From Candidatus Glassbacteria bacterium RIFCSPLOWO2_12_FULL_58_11 (GTDB lineage: Bacteria; Gemmatimonadota; Glassbacteria; GWA2-58-10), in the NCBI GenBank assembly GCA_001780825.1, contig MFIX01000263.1, positions 311 to 19,586 of the forward strand: 19,276 nucleotides of DNA. Reading direction: 5' to 3'. The notes below the pieces were generated by a model. It was not told the DNA's origin, ran no database searches, and saw nothing but the letters and a program-made list of their open reading frames with translations. Below are positions 15,494 to 19,276 of the stretch, one piece after another (the stretch's first letter is position 1; the number at the start of each line of letters is the position of its first letter). The position numbers were made by a program, and so were the translations under genes.

Positions 15494-15522
15494 ATAGTAA
15501 GTTTCAAATCCGCCTCAGTCAA
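15494..15522 (-). promoter_or_regulatory. Sigma-70-type promoter of the CBS-domain gene
   Basis: On the - strand TTGACT (15522-15517) is followed after exactly 17 bases by TACTAT (15499-15494), close to consensus in both boxes. The expected start of transcription near 15487 gives a leader of about 50 bases, which contains a small ACAGC/GCTGT hairpin (15462-15476) before the GGAGGAG. Confidence 0.6.
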
Positions 15523-15629
15523 TGTTTACCGCCCTTGCCGGGGAGATTTTGCGGTTCCGGCCGCCCGAAGATTCTTGAATAATTATCCTGAAACGTTTAT
15601 TTATAAGACTCAGCGGTCCTTGAAAATGC

Positions 15630-15650
15630 ACGGCCGGAGATGCCGGCCGT
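15630..15650. repeat. Perfect 8-bp inverted repeat just upstream of the sigma-54 activator gene
   Basis: ACGGCCGG, a 5-base spacer (AGATG) and CCGGCCGT form an exact dyad ending 26 bases before the ATG at 15677. There is no T-tract on the + strand, so it is not a terminator in that direction. It could be an operator or a stable 5'-leader hairpin controlling activator level. Upstream, TTGAAT (15575) with TATTTA 17 bases later is a weak possible promoter. Confidence 0.5.
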
Positions 15651-15676
15651 AACTTAAAACGGATGTGGAAGTTAAG

Positions 15677-17098
15677 ATGAAGCTGGACCTGGAAACTTTG
15701 GAGCTGCTACTGGATAATATCGGCTGCGGCGTATTTACGGTCGATAATGAGCGCCGGATAACCTCCTGGAACCGGTCCGCGGCGGAGATCACCGGGTTTC
15801 CGGCCTCGGCCATGCTCGGAAAGCGCTGCTGCAGCTTAAAATGCCTGAACTGTGTTCAAGGCACCGCGGGTGAGGCCGAGGATTGCCAGGTCTTCCGCGA
15901 GGGGAATACCGGTCCCCAGGAATGTGTGCTGGCCCGCGCGGATGGGACCACCGCGCGGGTGCTGAAAAGCGGCCGTCTGCTTTACGATAAAGCGGGAAAT
16001 CTGCTTGGCGCCGTGGAATCGCTGACCGACATTTCCTCGATCCGCACCGAATTCAATGAGCTGTTCCAGGATTCAGCCGGCCTTCAGGAGAGCGCGCCGG
16101 TGCCGGGAATGATCGGCTTGAGCGAACAGATGCGCCAGGTTTACCGGCTGGTGCGTTTCGCCGCCGAGAGCGAATCCACCGTGCTGGTCACCGGGGAAAG
16201 CGGCACCGGCAAGGAGCTGGTGGCCCGGGCGGTCCACGCTCTAGGCCGCAGGCATTCCGGTCCATTTGTGGCGGTAAACTGTTCGGCCCTGCCGGAAACC
16301 CTGCTGGAGAGCGAGCTGTTCGGCCATGTCAAGGGGGCGTTCAGCGGGGCGGTGGCGAACAAGGTCGGCCGTTTCGAGCTGGCCGCGGGGGGGACGGTTT
16401 TTCTGGATGAGATCGGCGATATCAGCCCGCTGATCCAGCTCAAACTGCTGCGCATCCTGCAAAACCGGGAGTACCAGCGTGTCGGCGAGAGCGCCGGCCG
16501 CACCGCGGATGTCCGGGTGATCGCCGCCACGAACAAGGACCTGCTCCAGGCCGTGCGCCGGGGCGAGTTCCGCGAGGACCTTTTCTTCCGTCTCAAGGTT
16601 TTCCCCATCGCGATCCCACCGTTGCGCGACCGCAAGAGCGACATATCCGAGCTGGTGCGGCACTTTATCACCGAGTTCAACCGTAAGACCGGCAAGCGCA
16701 TCTCGCTGATCAAGCCGGAGGCGATGAAACTGCTGCTCGAGTACTGCTGGCCGGGCAATGTCCGCGAGCTGGAGCATGCTATCGAGTACGCTTTCGTGCT
16801 CATCCAGAACGAGGAGCTGGGGCCGTTCGAGCTGCCCCAGGAAATCCTGCGCATGGAGTTCAGAAAGCAGTTCTGCCCGCCCGGGCAGCAGAATTTCCTG
16901 ATCGCCGCAGATTCCCAAGCCGCTGTTACCGCGGCGCCCTCAAACCACCGCGGCCAGCCCGGCCGGAGCGAGCTGCTCCAGGCGCTCCAGCAGTACGGTT
17001 GGAACCAGAGCGCCGCGGCCCGCCACTATGGAGTGAGCCGGGTGACGATCTGGAGCTGGATGAAAAAACTCGGCATTACCAAGCCCTCCGGGGGGTGA
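15677..17098 (+). CDS. Sigma-54-dependent enhancer-binding protein with cysteine-rich PAS sensor
   Basis: I choose ATG 15677 (473 residues) over the in-frame GTG at 15665, because GGAAG lies 5 bases before the ATG and nothing suitable precedes the GTG. Residues 5-125 are a PAS domain with an unusual cysteine group: Cys51, 52, 56, 59 and 70 in an insert after GFPASAMLGKR. The AAA+ domain (about 143-375) has Walker A GESGTGKE (173-180), the sigma-54-contacting loop as GAFSGA (220-225) rather than GAFTGA, Walker B TVFLDEIGD (240-248) and the arginine-finger region REDLFFRL (299-306). A Fis-type helix-turn-helix ends the protein (AARHYGVSRVTIWSWMKKLG). There is no response-regulator receiver domain, so sensing should be through PAS. 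It probably controls the sigma-54 promoter 165 bases downstream of its stop codon. Confidence 0.95.
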   Translation: MKLDLETLELLLDNIGCGVFTVDNERRITSWNRSAAEITGFPASAMLGKRCCSLKCLNCVQGTAGEAEDCQVFREGNTGPQECVLARADGTTARVLKSGRLLYDKAGNLLGAVESLTDISSIRTEFNELFQDSAGLQESAPVPGMIGLSEQMRQVYRLVRFAAESESTVLVTGESGTGKELVARAVHALGRRHSGPFVAVNCSALPETLLESELFGHVKGAFSGAVANKVGRFELAAGGTVFLDEIGDISPLIQLKLLRILQNREYQRVGESAGRTADVRVIAATNKDLLQAVRRGEFREDLFFRLKVFPIAIPPLRDRKSDISELVRHFITEFNRKTGKRISLIKPEAMKLLLEYCWPGNVRELEHAIEYAFVLIQNEELGPFELPQEILRMEFRKQFCPPGQQNFLIAADSQAAVTAAPSNHRGQPGRSELLQALQQYGWNQSAAARHYGVSRVTIWSWMKKLGITKPSGG

Positions 17099-17120
17099 TC
17101 TATCATAAATATCCGGTCCT

Positions 17121-17173
17121 GTTAAAGCGTCAAGATGCTTAACCCTATGTTAAGTTTAACGCCTTAAATTAAC
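17121..17173. promoter_or_regulatory. Cluster of GTTAA/TTAAC half-sites, candidate enhancer for the activator
   Basis: Five half-sites lie in 53 bases: GTTAA 17121, TTAAC 17139, GTTAA 17149, TTAAC 17156 and TTAAC 17169. The middle pair forms GTTAA-GT-TTAAC, and the first pair extends to an imperfect GTTAAAGC/GCTTAAC dyad. The cluster sits 90-140 bases upstream of the -24/-12 promoter, where binding sites of sigma-54 activators normally lie. The motif is A+T-rich, and binding is inferred from position and symmetry only. Confidence 0.5.
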
Positions 17174-17262
17174 ACTCTTCCTGCATTGACCCAATCTTCC
17201 CTTCTAATTCTAACTATATAATTTAAAACAACTTATAGCCATACACGCCGCTTTCCTTTTCC

Positions 17263-17277
17263 TGGCACTCATTTTGA
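17263..17277 (+). promoter_or_regulatory. Sigma-54 (-24/-12) promoter for the thioredoxin-efflux operon
   Basis: TGGCAC, five bases, then TTGA match the TGGCAC-N5-TTGC consensus except for A in place of the final C. The invariant GG and the -12 G are separated by the required 10 bases. Transcription would start near 17289, giving a leader of about 54 bases before the thioredoxin ATG at 17343. An activator of the matching class is encoded immediately upstream. Confidence 0.65.
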
Positions 17278-17342
17278 TTATCTCCTCAGGCAACTGTGCA
17301 ATCCAGGTTACTATCGATAAACCACAAAAAAGGAGATCCCAG

Positions 17343-17678
17343 ATGAGCCAGCTCAAAGTTTTGAACGACTCGAATTTCGACAGCGCGGTCGCGGGCAAAA
17401 GCCAGCCGGTGATGGTCGATTTCTACGCCGACTGGTGCGCGCCCTGTCAGATCCTCTCCCCCACGGTGGAAAAGATCGCCGAGGAGTACCAGGGCAAGGC
17501 CGAGGTGGCAAAGTTCAATGTCGATGAAAGCTCCGGCGTGCCGATGCGTTTCGGCATCCAGGGCATCCCGACAGTTTTGTTCTTCAAAGAGGGTAAGCTG
17601 GTCGACCGGGTGGTGGGCCTGGTGCCCCGGCAGGAGCTGACCGGACGCCTGGACAGCCTGCTCGGCACCGGGAATTGA
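17343..17678 (+). CDS. Thioredoxin (WCAPC active site)
   Basis: The product has 111 residues, the normal size for a stand-alone cytosolic thioredoxin, with no signal peptide. It opens with LNDSNFDSAVAG and has the active site ADWCAPC at about 33-39, where classical thioredoxin has WCGPC. GIQGIPTVLFFKEG contains the cis-proline and the following strand, and a helix RQELTGRLDSLL closes the fold. It reduces disulfides in target proteins using electrons from thioredoxin reductase. ATG 17343 is chosen because AGGAGA (17331-17336) lies about 7 bases ahead; an in-frame upstream start would lie inside the -12 promoter element. It is the first gene behind the sigma-54 promoter and is followed after 127 bases by the DUF2892 gene. 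Its first role may be to protect or signal under the same stress as the efflux genes. Confidence 0.93.
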   Translation: MSQLKVLNDSNFDSAVAGKSQPVMVDFYADWCAPCQILSPTVEKIAEEYQGKAEVAKFNVDESSGVPMRFGIQGIPTVLFFKEGKLVDRVVGLVPRQELTGRLDSLLGTGN

Positions 17679-17805
17679 AGAAACGACGGTCTGTTGACCC
17701 GGATTATTCACCAAATGACGCAAACCCGGTAGGGGCGCAAACGAAATTTTTTTGAATTAATCGGTTTAGCAGCGCCTATTTTAAACTTTTGAGATGGAGT
17801 GTGAA

Positions 17806-18015
17806 ATGAACATGGAGAGAACGATCCGCGCGATAGCCGGAAGCTTTATCCTGGTCTCCCTGGCCCTCGGCTGGTGGGTCCATCACGGCTGGTTTCTTTT
17901 CACCGCCTTTGTCGGCGCCAACCTTTTGCAGTCCGCGATTACCCGTTGGTGCCTGATGGAGGACATCCTGGACAAGCTGGGGATTGCAAAGAAGACCAGT
18001 CCGCAAGCCCGATAA
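17806..18015 (+). CDS. DUF2892/YgaP-like transmembrane protein
   Basis: The product has 69 residues from ATG 17806, which has GGAG 6 bases upstream; the in-frame ATG at 17794 overlaps that site and is less likely. It is two hydrophobic helices (about 8-24 and 27-45) linked by a short HHG turn: ERTIRAIAGSFILVSLALGW, then LFTAFVGANLLQSAITRWC and a helical tail DILDKLG. This is the DUF2892 pattern, found alone or fused to the rhodanese YgaP. The family's usual Cys-Pro after the second helix is Cys-Leu here. Its biochemical role is unknown; it is often found near sulfur, thiol or efflux genes. It stands between thioredoxin and the TolC gene, whose start is 27 bases after its stop, so it belongs to the same operon. 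Confidence 0.85.
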   Translation: MNMERTIRAIAGSFILVSLALGWWVHHGWFLFTAFVGANLLQSAITRWCLMEDILDKLGIAKKTSPQAR

Positions 18016-18042
18016 AAACTTCATTCGATGATCGGAGTGGGA

Positions 18043-19276
18043 ATGAAATTCAAATTTTTAGCATTCGGAGCGAGATTTTTGTTCGGCCTGGCGCTGACAG
18101 TGCTGACGGTATTAGCGCCTTCCGGCCTGAAAGCGCAGACAGATACGCTGCGTATCACCCTGAACCAGGTGCTCGAGCATGCCCTGAGCTCCAGCCCGCA
18201 GGTCCTGGCCGCCCGGAAGGGCGAGGAGCAGGCCGGCGGCATGGAGCTCTCATCGCTGGCCGGTTTCCTGCCGCACCTGAAAGTCTCCGAGGTGTTCAGC
18301 CGCGGGGATGACCCGGTGTTCGCATTCGCCACCCGCCTGCGCCAGACCCGTTTCAGCGCCGCGGATTTCGATGTGGCGAAGCTCAACTCGCCGGGCGATA
18401 TTACAGACTATGCCACCCGCGTGGTGATCGAACAGCCGATATTCAACGCAGGGCTGAGCTATTACGGCCGCAAGCAGGCTGTGGCCTATCACGATGCCGC
18501 CGGCCAGGTTTCCGATGCGGTGCGCGAGGGGACACGGTTCAACGTGCGGCTGGTCTATTATTCGCTTATCCTGGCCCGCGAAAACCTGAAAGTGCTCGAG
18601 GCCGCCCTGGCCTCGGCCCGCAGCCATCAGCACCAGGCGCAACAGATGCTCGAAACCGGCCTGGTCACCCGGGCTGATGAACTCAAAGCCTCGGTGCGGG
18701 TGAGCGAGCTGGAACAGCAGCGGATAAGAGCACTGAACATGGTCGCTGTGCTCTCCGAAAAACTTAAACTGGCTTCCGGCTGGCGCGATGACAATTTCCT
18801 TATGCCCTCTGAGGAATTGAATGAGCCTGATTTCACTGTCGCTCTCGATTCGCTGACCGCCTATGCTCTGGCCCACCAGGGCGAGCTCGGGGCGGCAAAG
18901 TCCGTAGCCCGGGCCGCGGAGTACGGCGCGAGAGCCGCCTGGGGCGAGGTTGTCCCCAGGCTCAACGGTTTCTTCCAGTATGAGAGGGATGGCCGGTCGG
19001 CATTCTCCAATGACGGGAATAACTGGATGATCGGCGTGGCCCTGGACTGGTATCCTTTCGATGGCTTCGGCAGCGCGGGCAAGATTATCAGCAAGAAAGC
19101 CGAGCGGGAGAAAGCGGGCTATGAGGCTGCCCTGGCCGGGCACAAGGTCGAGGTGGAGGTCAAGGAAAGCTATCTGGAGGCCGGGGCCTCGCGAAAAATG
19201 ATCGGCGTGGCCCGGGAGGCAGAGCGCCAGGCCGCGGAAAGCCTGCGTATCCTGGAAAACCAGTACCAGGCGGGGC
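18043..19276 (+). CDS. TolC-family outer membrane efflux protein, 3' end outside the window
   Basis: About 411 codons are present before the window ends. ATG 18043 is preferred because GGAG lies 5 bases upstream; an in-frame ATG at 18028 precedes that site. Residues 1-31 are a signal peptide (MKFKFLAFGARFLFGLALTV, cleavage near LKA/QT). The mature protein shows two outer-membrane-efflux repeats. The first begins with TLNQVLEHALSSSPQVLAAR and contains the PHLKVSEVF beta-strand and long helices (REGTRFNVRLVYYSLILARE). The second begins about residue 267 with SLTAYALAHQGELGAAKSVA and has the VVPRLNGFFQYERDG and GVALDWYPFDG strands. It would form the trimeric outer-membrane exit duct of a tripartite pump or type I secretion system. 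A membrane-fusion protein and inner-membrane pump are expected just beyond the window. Confidence 0.92.
   Translation, partial: MKFKFLAFGARFLFGLALTVLTVLAPSGLKAQTDTLRITLNQVLEHALSSSPQVLAARKGEEQAGGMELSSLAGFLPHLKVSEVFSRGDDPVFAFATRLRQTRFSAADFDVAKLNSPGDITDYATRVVIEQPIFNAGLSYYGRKQAVAYHDAAGQVSDAVREGTRFNVRLVYYSLILARENLKVLEAALASARSHQHQAQQMLETGLVTRADELKASVRVSELEQQRIRALNMVAVLSEKLKLASGWRDDNFLMPSEELNEPDFTVALDSLTAYALAHQGELGAAKSVARAAEYGARAAWGEVVPRLNGFFQYERDGRSAFSNDGNNWMIGVALDWYPFDGFGSAGKIISKKAEREKAGYEAALAGHKVEVEVKESYLEAGASRKMIGVAREAERQAAESLRILENQYQAG

Noticed and set aside
17280..17337. ATCTCCT (17280-17286) is complementary to the thioredoxin ribosome-binding site AGGAGAT (17331-17337), suggesting an anti-Shine-Dalgarno switch
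   Set aside because: The predicted sigma-54 start of transcription is near 17289, so the upstream arm would not be in that RNA. It would matter only in a longer transcript.
18250..19143. Long open frame on the - strand opposite the TolC gene
   Set aside because: The + strand encodes a clear TolC-family protein with a signal peptide and two repeats. The opposite frame has no recognisable domain and is a by-product of G+C-rich codon use.

Overview
The window is 19.3 kb of densely coded, mostly G+C-rich bacterial chromosome (one hand-counted 60-base stretch, 1021-1080, is 65% G+C). A TolC-type outer membrane channel, several Sec signal peptides and a sigma-54 activator point to a Gram-negative, didermic bacterium. 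The mix of UroD-superfamily proteins, a non-pyrrolysine MttB homologue, a uronate-isomerase-like enzyme and ArnT/PMT-like glycosyltransferases resembles environmental members of the FCB/PVC-type or candidate phyla. There is no rRNA or other marker, so the lineage is only a guess. I see no tRNA, CRISPR array, insertion sequence or phage gene. No gap between genes exceeds about 250 bases.

Region 1 (1-4509) is small-molecule catabolism. On the + strand are the 3' end of a UroD-family gene, an exported RidA-family protein and a divergent UxaC-like amidohydrolase. Converging on them from the - strand are a full-length UroD-family protein and a PIG-L/LmbE-type deacetylase. A two-helix membrane protein (4264-4509) follows. 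Region 2 (4519-14746) is envelope-related. It holds a secreted esterase with a long beta-rich C-terminus, three GT39-like membrane glycosyltransferases, a membrane-anchored transglutaminase-like protein and, set between two of the glycosyltransferases, an MttB-family methyltransferase. The first glycosyltransferase (6779-8464) is strikingly A+T-rich compared with its surroundings.

Region 3 (14910-19276) is the most coherent unit. A two-CBS-domain protein is divergent from a sigma-54 enhancer-binding protein that has a cysteine-rich PAS sensor. Immediately downstream of the activator lie a cluster of GTTAA/TTAAC half-sites (17121-17173), then about 100 bases later a good -24/-12 promoter (17263-17277), then thioredoxin, a DUF2892 inner-membrane protein and a TolC-family channel that runs off the window. 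The layout suggests a local circuit in which the PAS-Cys activator, perhaps redox- or metal-sensing, drives a thioredoxin plus efflux operon. The promoter and enhancer-like sites are visible in the sequence; the signal and the exported substrate are inference.
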